From Herbaspirillum seropedicae (GTDB taxonomy: Bacteria > Pseudomonadota > Gammaproteobacteria > Burkholderiales > Burkholderiaceae_D), in contig NZ_CP011930.1 in NCBI RefSeq assembly GCF_001040945.1, positions 2,333,704 through 2,397,703 of the forward strand: a stretch of DNA of 64,000 bases, read 5' to 3'. The translations under genes and the position numbers were made by a program. A model generated the notes under the pieces. That model was given only the letters and a program-made list of their open reading frames with translations. It searched no databases and had not been told where the DNA came from. The first letter of the stretch is position 1. Each line of letters opens with the position of its first letter. Shown piece after piece: positions 7,202 to 15,805 of the stretch.

Positions 7202-8902
7202 TTACAGCACGTCGCTGGCGTGATCCGCCAGGCGCGAGCGTTCGCCGCGCGCCAGGGTGACATGCCCGCTGTGCGCCCAGCCCTTGAAGCGGTCGACCAC
7301 ATAGGTCAGGCCGCTGGAGCCTTCGGTCAGGTAGGGCGTGTCGATCTGGGCGATGTTGCCCAGACAGACGATCTTGGTGCCAGGACCGGCGCGCGTGACC
7401 AGGGTCTTCATCTGCTTGGGCGTCAAGTTCTGGGCCTCGTCGATGATCAAGAACTTGTTCACGAAGGTACGGCCACGCATGAAGTTGAGCGACTTGATCT
7501 TGATGCGCGAACGGATCAGGTCCTGGGTCGCTGCGCGGCCCCATTCCCCCGCATCACCATCGGACTTGTTGAGCACTTCGAGGTTGTCATCGAAGGCGCC
7601 CATCCAGGGGCCCATCTTCTCTTCTTCGGTACCCGGCAGGAAACCGATGTCTTCGCCGACCGGCACCGTCACGCGGGTGACGATGATTTCGTTGTAGAGC
7701 TTGGTTTCCAGTACCTGGGCCAGGCCCGAGGCCAGCGCCAGCAGGGTCTTGCCGGTACCGGCCTGGCCCAGCAGGGTGACGAAGTCGCACTCCGGGTTCA
7801 TCAGCAGGTTCAGGGCGAAGTTCTGCTCGCGGTTGCGCGCGGTGATGCCCCAGACACTGTTCTTGGCATGGCCGAAGTCGCGCAGGGTCTGCAGTACGGC
7901 GGTCTTGCCATTGATCTGGGTGACCTGGCCGTAGAAGGCCGGCTCGCCATTCTTGGGCTCGATGAAGACGAACTGGTTGACCAGCAGCGAAGGCACGTAG
8001 GGGCCGGTGACACGGTAGTAGGTATAGCTGCTGCCGTGGCGGCTTTCTTGCCAGGACTCCATGCCCTTGCCATGCTTGTTCCAGAAGTCATCCGGCAGTT
8101 GCTGGATGCCCGAATACAGCAGGTCGGTATCTTCCAGCACATGGTCGTTGAAGTAGTCTTCGGCGGGCAGGCCGATGGCGCGCGCCTTCAGGCGCATGTT
8201 GATGTCCTTGGACACCAGCACCACCGGACGCTCCGGATACTGCTGGTCCAGCGCGCGCACTACACCCAGGATCTGGTTGTCGGCCTTGCCCTCGGGCAGG
8301 CCTTCGGGCAGGGCGGCGTTCTGCAGCTTGGTCTGGAAGTACAGGCGGCCCTTGGCGTCCTTGTTGCCCAGCTTGGCCAGGGGGATGCCCAGGTCGATCG
8401 AATCCTCGGCCACGTCCGACACCAGCGCATCCAGCGAGCGCGAGATCTGGCGGGCGTTGCGGGCCACTTCGGACATGCCCTTCTTGTGGTTGTCCAGCTC
8501 TTCCAGCGTGACCATGGGCAGATAGATGTCATGCTCCTCGAAGCGGAACAGCGAGGTCGGATCATGCATCAGCACGTTGGTATCCAGCACGAAGAGCTTG
8601 GATTTGCCCAGCTTGTCGGCCACCCGGCTGGTGGGGGACTTGGGGCGGATTTCAGCGCTCTTGGGCGCGGTCTTGGGTTTTTCGGCGACCGTGGTGGTCT
8701 TGCCGGTGATGCGGGCGCGCGGTGCGGCGGCCTTGGCTTCCACGGCGGGGGCAACGGCGGCTACGGGTGAGGCAACGGCAGGTGCAGGTGTTGTTTCTAC
8801 GAGAGTAATGTTCGGTTTGACAGGCTTGCTGCGATCGGCCTTGGGATAGTCCTCGGGAGACAGCATCGAAGCTGGTTTGCTCGGCATTTTGGGCAGGGGC
8901 AT
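7202..8902 (-). CDS. PIN-PhoH family protein (PhoH2-like RNase/helicase)
   Basis: 566 residues. Residues 1-100 form an Ala/Pro-rich, probably disordered leader. A PIN nuclease domain follows (VLDTNVLMHDP, Asp107; later EELDNHKKG and DNQILGV). The C-terminal PhoH ATPase domain has Walker A GQAGTGKTLLALAS near residue 380 and a Walker B-like IIDEAQNLTPKQM. PIN-PhoH fusions are reported to unwind and cut RNA using ATP. It is convergent with pit and shares its terminator. I could not find a Pho box, so a link to phosphate control is only suggested by the neighbourhood. Confidence 0.92.
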   Translation of the reverse strand: MPLPKMPSKPASMLSPEDYPKADRSKPVKPNITLVETTPAPAVASPVAAVAPAVEAKAAAPRARITGKTTTVAEKPKTAPKSAEIRPKSPTSRVADKLGKSKLFVLDTNVLMHDPTSLFRFEEHDIYLPMVTLEELDNHKKGMSEVARNARQISRSLDALVSDVAEDSIDLGIPLAKLGNKDAKGRLYFQTKLQNAALPEGLPEGKADNQILGVVRALDQQYPERPVVLVSKDINMRLKARAIGLPAEDYFNDHVLEDTDLLYSGIQQLPDDFWNKHGKGMESWQESRHGSSYTYYRVTGPYVPSLLVNQFVFIEPKNGEPAFYGQVTQINGKTAVLQTLRDFGHAKNSVWGITARNREQNFALNLLMNPECDFVTLLGQAGTGKTLLALASGLAQVLETKLYNEIIVTRVTVPVGEDIGFLPGTEEEKMGPWMGAFDDNLEVLNKSDGDAGEWGRAATQDLIRSRIKIKSLNFMRGRTFVNKFLIIDEAQNLTPKQMKTLVTRAGPGTKIVCLGNIAQIDTPYLTEGSSGLTYVVDRFKGWAHSGHVTLARGERSRLADHASDVL

Positions 8903-9295
8903 CAGGACCTCGGAAGTGGATGAAGAAAACTCCGCTTTGTCAGAGCGAACAGGTGAAGCAGAACTGCATACAGCAAAGGGAAGCAGGACAAAGCTGCGGG
9001 GCCGCGAAGTCTAATGAAACCCTTGCCCGGCGGTTGAAGGGAGGCAAAGGCGAGGGCTTGATTAGAGGGAGTGGCAAATCGAAAAGTAAAAAAGCCGTTT
9101 CGGCAGGCCTTGGGCCTTAACCTGAAACGGCTCCCAGCAAACGTTTTTCTGTTTGAATTCAATGGCTTGTATCGTTTGACCGCATTTTTGTTGAACGCGT
9201 CGGAAACGCTTGCCAGACGAATCCTCCGCGGCCTGGCCCCGCAGCTTCGTGGGCCGTTGCGATGGCGCCTGGGGCGTTTCGCAATAGGGTGAGGG
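8903..9295. other. Intergenic region between phoH-like gene and bcp
   Basis: About 390 bp with no supported gene. It contains the promoter side of the PhoH-like gene and a minus-strand terminator at 9093-9132. An 86-codon minus-strand frame (8902-9162) has no ribosome site and spans the terminator, so I do not call it. Confidence 0.6.
9093..9132 (-). terminator. Terminator downstream of bcp
   Basis: AGCCGTTTC (9093-9101) pairs with GAAACGGCT (9124-9132), extended by AGG/CCT inside the loop. The minus strand then reads TTTTTTACTTTT. It lies about 165 bp past the bcp stop, so the bcp mRNA would have a long 3' UTR. Confidence 0.75.
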
Positions 9296-9772
9296 TCAGG
9301 CCAGAGTTTGGATGAAGGCCAGCACCTCGTCGACGTGTGCAGGAACCTTCACTCCACGCCATTCTTTCACCACTTTGCCTGCGCCGTCAATCACAAACGT
9401 GCTGCGCTCCACGCCGCGCACCTGCTTGCCATACATGTTTTTCATCTTCATGACATCGAACATGGTGCACAGGGTTTCGTCGGGGTCCGAGATCAGCTCG
9501 AAGGGCATGCCCAGCTTGGCCTTGAAGTTCTCATGCGATTTCAGGCTGTCGCGGCTGACGCCAAAGATTTCCGTATTGGCCGCCTGGAACTGCGCGTGCA
9601 GGTCGCGGAACTGCATGCCCTCGGTGGTACAGCCCGGGGTGTTGTCCTTGGGATAGAAATACAGCACCAGGTTCTTGCCCTGGTAGTCGGCCAGCTGGAA
9701 AGTCTTGCCGCTGGTCATGGCGGCCGAGAAGTCTGGAACGGTCTTGTTGAGGAGGGATGGTCGGTCTGTCAA
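9296..9772 (-). CDS. bcp: Bcp/PrxQ-type thiol peroxidase (peroxiredoxin)
   Basis: 158 residues if started at TTG 9772; the frame is open upstream to 9871 but would overlap arnD. The core has the peroxiredoxin motif YFYPKDNTPGCTTEG with the peroxidatic Cys and only Thr-Thr where some Bcp proteins carry the resolving Cys five residues on. A second Cys is in DETLCTMF. It reduces H2O2 and organic peroxides in the cytoplasm using thioredoxin. Length and the LNKTVPDFSAAM start fit the family. The start codon is uncertain because no strong ribosome site is visible. Confidence 0.9.
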   Translation of the reverse strand: MTDRPSLLNKTVPDFSAAMTSGKTFQLADYQGKNLVLYFYPKDNTPGCTTEGMQFRDLHAQFQAANTEIFGVSRDSLKSHENFKAKLGMPFELISDPDETLCTMFDVMKMKNMYGKQVRGVERSTFVIDGAGKVVKEWRGVKVPAHVDEVLAFIQTLA

Positions 9773-9819
9773 AGTGGCGCCCCGGTAGGTGATGTCGTAT
9801 TGGATGAAGTCAGGTGGCC

Positions 9820-10761
9820 TTACATGGCCTGCAGGATCATGTCGCCGGAACGGCCGGGCAATTCGCCCCAACTGATGGGCAGGATGGGCAGGACGTCGTT
9901 CTGGATGCTCTGGTAGTAGTCGCCCATGGAGACCAGTTCATAGCCCTGGGCGCGCCAGCCCGCCAGCAGCCGCTCGAAGATGGGGGCGAGTTTCTGCCCT
10001 TCAAGTTCGGCATGCAGGGTAAAGACGTGGTCACGCGGCGTCTTGGTCAACTCCAGCAGCAGCTCTGCGGCATTGCCTGCATCGATGAGCTTGCCGCGGA
10101 TGGTTCGGCCCAGGATCTCGTCGAGCGTGGGCAAGGTGGTGGGCAACTGGACGCAGGACAGGGGCTTGCCGAACACCGAGAGTCGATGCGGACCGGCGTC
10201 CTGGTCGGCCAGGCTGCCGTCTTCGCGCAATTGCGAGCGGCCATCGGAGGAGTAGGCGATGCCGAACTGGTCCAGCTGCACGAAGGCATGGTCATTCATC
10301 TGCCAGCCGGCTGCGCCGTGGGTGCGCGGGGCATGACCGAAGATGTCGTGATAGCGGCCATAGGCCTGCTGCATGGTCTCGGTGGTCCATTGGGCGTCAG
10401 CGGTGCGCACATTGTCTTGCCAGACCCGGTGGTCCCAGGTGTGGATGCCGCATTCGAAGCCGGCTGCATGGGCCTGGCGCATGAAATCGGCGCAGGTCTT
10501 GCCGATGTCGGGGGCCGGCAGCAGGGTGCCGTACATCAGTGTCTTGATGCCATAGTGTTCCACCACCGAGGTGCGCGAGACCTTGCTGAAGAAACCGGGA
10601 CGGAAGATCTGCTTCAGGGCCCAGCCGGTATGGTCGGGGCCGAGCGAGAACAGGAAGGTGGCGCCGGCGCCGTGGCGGCGCAGCTGGCTGATCAGGTTAG
10701 GGACGCCCACGCGGGTGCCGCGGTAGGTGTCAGCGTCGATCTTGAGTGTGAGTTTGGGCAA
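9820..10761 (-). CDS. arnD: ArnD-like polysaccharide deacetylase (Ara4FN-lipid deformylase)
   Basis: Homology to ArnD begins at PKLTLKIDADTYRGTRVGVP, immediately after a TTG at 10761, giving 313 residues. In-frame ATGs at 10863 and 10929 add unaligned sequence. The NodB-type metal motifs are visible: the KIDADTYRG Asp and the HTWDHRVWQ histidines near the middle. ArnD removes the formyl group from undecaprenyl-phosphate-Ara4FN before the sugar is used on lipid A; it acts at the inner membrane. It follows the arn genes but is separated from them by a terminator, and has its own candidate promoter at 10881-10910. Confidence 0.88.
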   Translation of the reverse strand: MPKLTLKIDADTYRGTRVGVPNLISQLRRHGAGATFLFSLGPDHTGWALKQIFRPGFFSKVSRTSVVEHYGIKTLMYGTLLPAPDIGKTCADFMRQAHAAGFECGIHTWDHRVWQDNVRTADAQWTTETMQQAYGRYHDIFGHAPRTHGAAGWQMNDHAFVQLDQFGIAYSSDGRSQLREDGSLADQDAGPHRLSVFGKPLSCVQLPTTLPTLDEILGRTIRGKLIDAGNAAELLLELTKTPRDHVFTLHAELEGQKLAPIFERLLAGWRAQGYELVSMGDYYQSIQNDVLPILPISWGELPGRSGDMILQAM

Positions 10762-10880
10762 TTCGCTGGGCCGGATGAGGATGAGGGTGAGGGCGGTGGT
10801 CCGTCCTGTTGTAGGCAGGCCCGGACAACGTCCAGCCCTGCCGATAAGTTGCGAGACTAGCATCCTGCGTCGGATAGAAC

Positions 10881-10910
10881 AATATGCAGCAACGCAGCAT
10901 ACAGCGTCAA
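10881..10910 (-). promoter_or_regulatory. Candidate arnD promoter
   Basis: On the minus strand TTGACG (10910-10905), an 18-bp spacer and CATATT (10886-10881). Its presence just after a terminator supports separate transcription of arnD. Confidence 0.4.
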
Positions 10911-11007
10911 ACAGACGCCAGCGGCCCATCTGTTGCTTGACGAAACGACAATGCTGCGAGCGCAGCAGCAGGGCGGCGGTGACTGCAACAGCGGGCGGCG
11001 GAAAAAC

Positions 11008-11032
11008 AAAACCGCGCCGAAAGCGCGGTTTT
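11008..11032 (-). terminator. Terminator after the arn decarboxylase gene
   Basis: AAAACCGCGC and GCGCGGTTTT form a perfect 10-bp stem with a 5-nt loop. On the minus strand it is followed by GTTTTTCC. It lies 23 bp beyond the stop of the gene at 11055-12110, between that gene and arnD. Confidence 0.8.
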
Positions 11033-11054
11033 GCTGGCCGTTGAAGGACGGAAA

Positions 11055-12110
11055 TCAGTCCATCAGGGCGCGCGCTTCGGCCACCTGGCTGCGGTAGGCG
11101 TCGAAGATGTTGCGCAGGGTATCGGCCATGGTGGTCGTGGGCGCCCAGTTCAGTTCTTCGCAGGTGTTGGTGATCTTGGGCACGCGATTCTGTACGTCCT
11201 GGTAGCCCTTGCCGTAGTAGGCGGCCGAGGTGGTCTCGACCAGCTTGACCTGCTTGGCGGTCTCGGCGTACTCCGGATACTCGGCGGCCAGTTTCAGCAT
11301 CATGTCGGCCAGTTCCTTGATGGAGTAGTTGTTGACCGGGTTGCCGATGTTGTAGATCTTGCCGGAGGCCACGCCGCCTTCGTTGGCGATGATCTTCATC
11401 AGCGCATCGATACCGTCATCGATGTAGGTGAAGGCGCGCTTCTGCAGGCCGCCGTCGACCAGGGAGATGTTCTCGCCACGGACGATGTGACCGAAGAACT
11501 GGGTCACCACGCGGGAAGAGCCTTCCTTGGGGGTGTGGATCGAGTCCAGGCCGGCGCCGATCCAGTTGAACGGACGGAACAGGGTGAAGTTCAGGCCGGC
11601 TTCCATGCCGTAGCCCCAGATCACGCGGTCCATCAGCTGCTTGGCGCAGGAGTAGATCCAGCGCGGCTTGTTGATGGGGCCGCAGATCAGTTCGGATTCT
11701 TCCGGATCGAATTCCTCGTCATGGCACATGCCATAGACTTCCGAGGTCGAGGGGAAGACCAGGTGCTTCTTGTACTTGGCGGCCGAACGCACGATCGGCA
11801 GGTTGGCTTCGAAGTCCAGCTCGAACACGCGCAGCGGCGCGTTCACGTAGGTCGACGGGGTGGCGATGGCGACCAGGGGCAGGATCACGTCGCACTTCTT
11901 GACGTGGTATTCCACCCATTCCTGGTTGATGGTGATGTCGCCCTCGAAGAAGTGCATGCGCGACTTGTAGGCCTCGTTTTCCAGAATGTCGGTGATACGG
12001 TCGGTCATCATGTCCATGCCGTAGACGTGCCAGTCCGTGGTTTCCAGGATGCGCTTGGACAGGTGATGGCCGATGAAGCCGTTGACGCCGAGAATGAGGA
12101 CTTTTTTCAT
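11055..12110 (-). CDS. arnA: ArnA C-terminal-type UDP-glucuronate decarboxylase (separate gene)
   Basis: 351 residues matching the C-terminal half of E. coli ArnA. The Rossmann motif GVNGFIGHHL is at residues 8-17, the S-T-S-E motif is in FPSTSEVYGM, the catalytic Tyr-Lys is in YSCAKQ, and the Arg in GGLQKRAFTYIDD marks this subfamily. It oxidatively decarboxylates UDP-glucuronic acid to UDP-Ara4O, the first committed step of L-Ara4N synthesis. The formyltransferase half is a separate gene 30 bp upstream, unlike the fused enterobacterial enzyme. Confidence 0.93.
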   Translation of the reverse strand: MKKVLILGVNGFIGHHLSKRILETTDWHVYGMDMMTDRITDILENEAYKSRMHFFEGDITINQEWVEYHVKKCDVILPLVAIATPSTYVNAPLRVFELDFEANLPIVRSAAKYKKHLVFPSTSEVYGMCHDEEFDPEESELICGPINKPRWIYSCAKQLMDRVIWGYGMEAGLNFTLFRPFNWIGAGLDSIHTPKEGSSRVVTQFFGHIVRGENISLVDGGLQKRAFTYIDDGIDALMKIIANEGGVASGKIYNIGNPVNNYSIKELADMMLKLAAEYPEYAETAKQVKLVETTSAAYYGKGYQDVQNRVPKITNTCEELNWAPTTTMADTLRNIFDAYRSQVAEARALMD

Positions 12111-12139
12111 AGTAGTGAGAGCTAGTGGATGGCCGGACT

Positions 12140-13057
12140 TCAGGAGGCCATGTATTTCAGGTAATTGTTGAGTGAAGCATCCTGATCATTGATCTGGATG
12201 CCCAGGATCTGGAGGAAGTTGCCATCGCCACAACGTGCGTACAACTTGCCGCCTTCGAAGAACTTGTCTTGCATGCCATGGGCGCGCTGCAGGGCAGGGT
12301 GAGCCGATGGCGGAACCAGCCGGGTTCTCGTGACCGTAATTTTATCATCCGCGATTTCCTCGAAGGCGCCTGGATACGGCGGGGCCACCGCGCGCACCAG
12401 ATTGTGGACCTCGCGGGCGGTCCGGCGCCAGTCGATGCGGCCGTCTTCGGGCTTGCGTCCGCCATAGTAGCTGCCCTTGGACAAGTCATTGGGCATGCTG
12501 GGCGTGCGGCCGGAAAGCATGGCCGGCAGCACGTTCCAGAGCGTCAGCTCAGCCGCCACCACAACCTTGCCGAAGACTTCATGGGCAGTGTCATCGGGCA
12601 GGATGGGCACCGAGGTCTGCGCCACGATGGCGCCGGCGTCCGGCTTGACGGTCATCTCGTGCAGGGTGGCGCCGGTTTCGGTTTCGCCGTGCAGCACCGC
12701 CCAGTTGATGGGAACGCGGCCGCGATACTTGGGCAGCAGCGAACCATGCATGTTGTAGGCGCCCCGCTTGGCCGCGGCCAGCACTTCGACGGGCAGCATA
12801 TGGCGGTAGTAGAAGCTGAAGATGAAATCCGGCTGGGCCGCCTGCACCTGGGCCAGCAGCTGAGGCGACTTGGGGTCGGCAGGCGTGATGCAGGCAATGC
12901 CATGCTCGCGGCAGACCCCGGCCACGGAGCCGAACCAGATGTTCTCGGTGGCGCTGTCTTCATGCGTGACTACCAGGGAAACCTGCACGCCACGGGCGAG
13001 CAAGACCTTCAGGCAGCGCACACCCACATCATGGTAGGCGAATACGACGGCGTTCAT
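12140..13057 (-). CDS. ArnA N-terminal-type UDP-Ara4N formyltransferase (separate gene)
   Basis: 305 residues of the formyltransferase family, with the folate-site motif YNMHGSLLPKYRGRVPINW (Asn and catalytic His) near residue 105 and the active-site Asp in KPDAGAIVAQ. It transfers formyl from 10-formyl-tetrahydrofolate to UDP-Ara4N, giving UDP-Ara4FN for ArnC. The start ATG overlaps the arnC stop (ATGA), so the two are translationally coupled. It corresponds to the N-terminal half of E. coli ArnA, here encoded alone. Confidence 0.93.
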   Translation of the reverse strand: MNAVVFAYHDVGVRCLKVLLARGVQVSLVVTHEDSATENIWFGSVAGVCREHGIACITPADPKSPQLLAQVQAAQPDFIFSFYYRHMLPVEVLAAAKRGAYNMHGSLLPKYRGRVPINWAVLHGETETGATLHEMTVKPDAGAIVAQTSVPILPDDTAHEVFGKVVVAAELTLWNVLPAMLSGRTPSMPNDLSKGSYYGGRKPEDGRIDWRRTAREVHNLVRAVAPPYPGAFEEIADDKITVTRTRLVPPSAHPALQRAHGMQDKFFEGGKLYARCGDGNFLQILGIQINDQDASLNNYLKYMAS

Positions 13058-14010
13058 GTGGATTGATTGTCTTCTGCAGAGGATTGTTCGAGGATGGCCT
13101 GCACCACGTAGCGCGGGCGTGCCCGCACCTGCATGTAGATGCGGCCGATGTATTCACCCAAGAGGCCGATGGAGAACAGGATCACCCCCATCAGGAAGAA
13201 GGTGATGGCGAAGAGGGTGAAGACACCGCCCACTTCGGCGCCGATCAGCAGGCGGCGCAGCACGATCAGGATGAACAGCGCCGCCGAGGCGAAGGACAGG
13301 CCGATGCCCAAGAGCGAGAAGAACTGCAGCGGCACCAGCGAGAAACCGGTCACCAGGTCGAAATTCAGGCGGATGAGGCTATAGAGCGAATACTTGGATT
13401 CGCCGGCCGAGCGCTCCTCGTGCTCGACCACGATCTCGGTTGGGTTGCGCGAGAAGGTGTAGGCCAATGCAGGCACGAAGGTATTGATTTCGCGGCATTT
13501 GTTGACCAGATCGATGACGTTGCGGCCATAGGCGCGCAGCATGTTGCCCTGGTCGGTCATCTTGATGCGGGTGATCTTTTCGCGCAGGCGATTCATGGCC
13601 TTGGAGGCATAGGTGCGCCAGGCCGAATCCTGGCGCTTGCGGCGGATCGAGCCGACGTAGTCGTAGCCCTCGCGCATCTTGGCCACCAGGTTGCCGATTT
13701 CTTCGGGCGGGTTCTGCAGGTCGGCGTCGAGGGTGACGACGATGTCGCCCCGGGTTGCCTCGAAGCCTGCCATGATGGCCATGTGCTGGCCGTAGTTGCC
13801 ATTGAACAGGACCACCCGCGTCACGTCCGGACGCAGGCGATACTGCTCGGCCAGGATGCCGGCGGAGCGGTCGCGGCTGCCATCGTTGACGAAGATGACT
13901 TCATAGCTGTAGCCCAAGGCGTCCAGCGCCGGGTAGAGGCGCTCGAACAGTTTGGAGAGCCCCGATTCCTCGTTGTAAACCGGGATGACGACGGACAGTT
14001 CTGGTTTCAT
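13054..14010 (-). CDS. arnC: ArnC undecaprenyl-phosphate Ara4FN transferase
   Basis: 318 residues from ATG 14010; the frame is open for 14 more codons. A GT2 domain starts LSVVIPVYNEESGLSKLF, with DADLQNPPEEI as the DXD-type metal site, followed by two C-terminal membrane segments (about residues 225-290). It loads Ara4FN onto undecaprenyl phosphate on the cytoplasmic face of the inner membrane. Its stop overlaps the start of the formyltransferase gene. About 200 bp with short repeats separates it from arnB. Confidence 0.93.
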   Translation of the reverse strand: MKPELSVVIPVYNEESGLSKLFERLYPALDALGYSYEVIFVNDGSRDRSAGILAEQYRLRPDVTRVVLFNGNYGQHMAIMAGFEATRGDIVVTLDADLQNPPEEIGNLVAKMREGYDYVGSIRRKRQDSAWRTYASKAMNRLREKITRIKMTDQGNMLRAYGRNVIDLVNKCREINTFVPALAYTFSRNPTEIVVEHEERSAGESKYSLYSLIRLNFDLVTGFSLVPLQFFSLLGIGLSFASAALFILIVLRRLLIGAEVGGVFTLFAITFFLMGVILFSIGLLGEYIGRIYMQVRARPRYVVQAILEQSSAEDNQST

Positions 14011-14167
14011 CAAATCTCTAGTGCTGGAAATGCTGGTACTGAAATAAATCAAAGGCCCGAGGCACCACGACGCAGGTCGGTCGCGGCGGTCAGGCCAGCT
14101 GGTCAGGCAAGGTGAGGCGGGTTGCGCAAATGCAATTTCGGGCGGCGGATGCGCGTTTTACCGATTG

Positions 14168-14202
14168 ATGCCGAATTATGCCGAATTTCTTTGCAATTCG
14201 GC
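14168..14202. repeat. Tandem and inverted ATGCCGAATT repeats between arnB and arnC
   Basis: ATGCCGAATT occurs twice in tandem (14168-14177, 14178-14187). The second copy's GCCGAATT (14180-14187) pairs with AATTCGGC (14195-14202) in a perfect 8-bp stem with a 7-nt loop. This sits directly after the arnB stop. It could be a partial terminator or processing site within the operon, or an operator. Confidence 0.6.
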
Positions 14203-14207
14203 AAAAA

Positions 14208-15329
14208 TCAGCCAAGCACGGATTTTACTGTCTCTACCGAACGGACAACGTCATCTTTACTCATTGTATTGAACATGGGCAGGGAGACGATGCGCTGGCC
14301 CACGCGCTCGGCCACCGGGAACATGCCTTCGCCGAAGCCGCGCTCGCGGTAGAGCTTGAGCAGGTGGATGGCCGGATAGTGGTAGCCGATGCCGATCTGC
14401 TTTTCCATCATCTTTTCCATGAAGGCCGCGCGGGTGATGCGCTCGGGCAGCACCAGCTGGAACATGTGCCAGTTGGAATTCTCGAAGTCGGCCACCGGCA
14501 GTTGGGCGCCATAACGGCTCTCGAAATCGCTGCCGAAGCAGGCAAAGTAGTGGCGCGCCAGTTCCTTGCGATGGGCGGTGATGGCGTCGATATGGGCAAA
14601 CTGGCCCAGGCCGATGGCGGCCGCCACGTCGGTCATGTTGAACTTGCCGCCCAGCACGTCCACTTCGAGACCGTCGAAACCACTGCGGGTGACGCCTTGC
14701 AGACGGTATTTCTCGGCCAGGCGCGCTTCCTCGGCGTTGTTCAGGACCAGGAAGCCGCCTTCGGAACTGGTGATGTTCTTGTTGGCCTGCAGGCTGAAGG
14801 AAACGAAATCGCCAAAGGCGCCGATGCGCTTGCCGTTCCAGGTCGAGCCCAGCGCCTGGGCAGCGTCTTCCACCACGCGCAGCTTGTGCTTGGCGGCAAT
14901 GGCGTAGAGGCGGTCCATATCCACGGGCAGACCCGACAGGTAGACCGGGATCACCGCCTTGGTGCGCGGGGTGATGGCGGCCTCCAGCTTGTCCAGGTCG
15001 ATGTTGCGGGTGATCGGGTCGATGTCGGCAAAGACCGGCGTGGCGCCGGTTTCCAGGATCACGTTGGCGGTGGCCACCCAGGAGATCGGCGTCGTGATGA
15101 CTTCGTCGCCCGGACCTACGCCAGCGATGCGCAGGGCGATCTCCATCGTGCAGGTGCCCGAATTGAAGGTGCGCACGATGCGCCCGCCCAGGTAGTCGGA
15201 CAAGGCCTTTTCGAATGCCTGCACCTTGGGGCCGCTGGTGATCCAGCCCGAGCGCAGCACTTCGCCGACGGCGGCGATGGTGGGCTCATCGATGGTGGGT
15301 TTGGCAAAGGGGAGGAAAGGCAGGCTCAT
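14208..15329 (-). CDS. arnB: ArnB UDP-4-amino-4-deoxy-L-arabinose aminotransferase
   Basis: 373 residues, a DegT/DnrJ/EryC1 (fold type I) PLP enzyme. The PLP-binding Lys is in SFSLQANKNITSSEGGF near residue 182, the Asp in VVEDAAQALGSTW contacts the cofactor, and RTFNSGTCTMEIALRIAG is the N-terminal anchor. It transaminates UDP-Ara4O to UDP-Ara4N with glutamate. It lies between the small EamA gene and arnC in the arn gene order. Length is close to E. coli ArnB (about 380). Confidence 0.94.
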   Translation of the reverse strand: MSLPFLPFAKPTIDEPTIAAVGEVLRSGWITSGPKVQAFEKALSDYLGGRIVRTFNSGTCTMEIALRIAGVGPGDEVITTPISWVATANVILETGATPVFADIDPITRNIDLDKLEAAITPRTKAVIPVYLSGLPVDMDRLYAIAAKHKLRVVEDAAQALGSTWNGKRIGAFGDFVSFSLQANKNITSSEGGFLVLNNAEEARLAEKYRLQGVTRSGFDGLEVDVLGGKFNMTDVAAAIGLGQFAHIDAITAHRKELARHYFACFGSDFESRYGAQLPVADFENSNWHMFQLVLPERITRAAFMEKMMEKQIGIGYHYPAIHLLKLYRERGFGEGMFPVAERVGQRIVSLPMFNTMSKDDVVRSVETVKSVLG

Positions 15330-15433
15330 GTTGTATTCCGGTCAGACGATATTCGGGAAGGAGGCGGCAGCCGCAAGCGCGGCAGCCGCCCGGGCGCACC
15401 GGCAGGCCGGGCGCGGCAAGGCGCTATTGTAAA

Positions 15434-15805
15434 TCAGCTTCGGGTCAGCAAGACCACGCCGACGATGATCACGCCGATGGCCAGGAGGCGCTGCAGCGAG
15501 ACCGCTTCGCCCAGGAAGTACCAGGCGCCCACGGCGTTGATGATGTAGCCCAGCGAGAGCATGGGGTAGGCCACGGTCACGTCGACCCGCGACAGGCCGA
15601 TGATCCAGACCACCACCGAGATCACGTAGCAGGACAGGCCGCCGATGATGGGCAGTTGCATGGCCAGTTTCAGCCCGGTCGAGAACCAGTTCTCGGCCGT
15701 CAGGTGGATCGCGCCCACGGCGTTGGTCCCGGCCTTGAGCAGCAACTGGGCCACGGCATTGAGGCAGATCCCGGCAAAGATGAAGCCAAAGGTGGTCAGG
15801 TTCAT
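15434..15805 (-). CDS. Small EamA/SMR-type membrane protein, ArnE/ArnF-like flippase subunit
   Basis: 123 residues with four hydrophobic segments (for example FGFIFAGICLNAVAQLLLKA at the start and LLAIGVIIVGVVLL at the end), the size of one ArnE or ArnF subunit. In enterobacteria ArnE and ArnF together are proposed to flip undecaprenyl-phosphate-Ara4N. Here only one is present, so it may work as a homodimer. Its start overlaps the arnT stop (ATGA). The 104-bp gap to arnB carries an 11-bp direct repeat (15364-15374, 15379-15389). Confidence 0.82.
   Translation of the reverse strand: MNLTTFGFIFAGICLNAVAQLLLKAGTNAVGAIHLTAENWFSTGLKLAMQLPIIGGLSCYVISVVVWIIGLSRVDVTVAYPMLSLGYIINAVGAWYFLGEAVSLQRLLAIGVIIVGVVLLTRS

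Noticed and set aside
8902..9162. 86-codon minus-strand frame between bcp and the PhoH-like gene
   Set aside because: It spans a clear minus-strand terminator and has no ribosome site.
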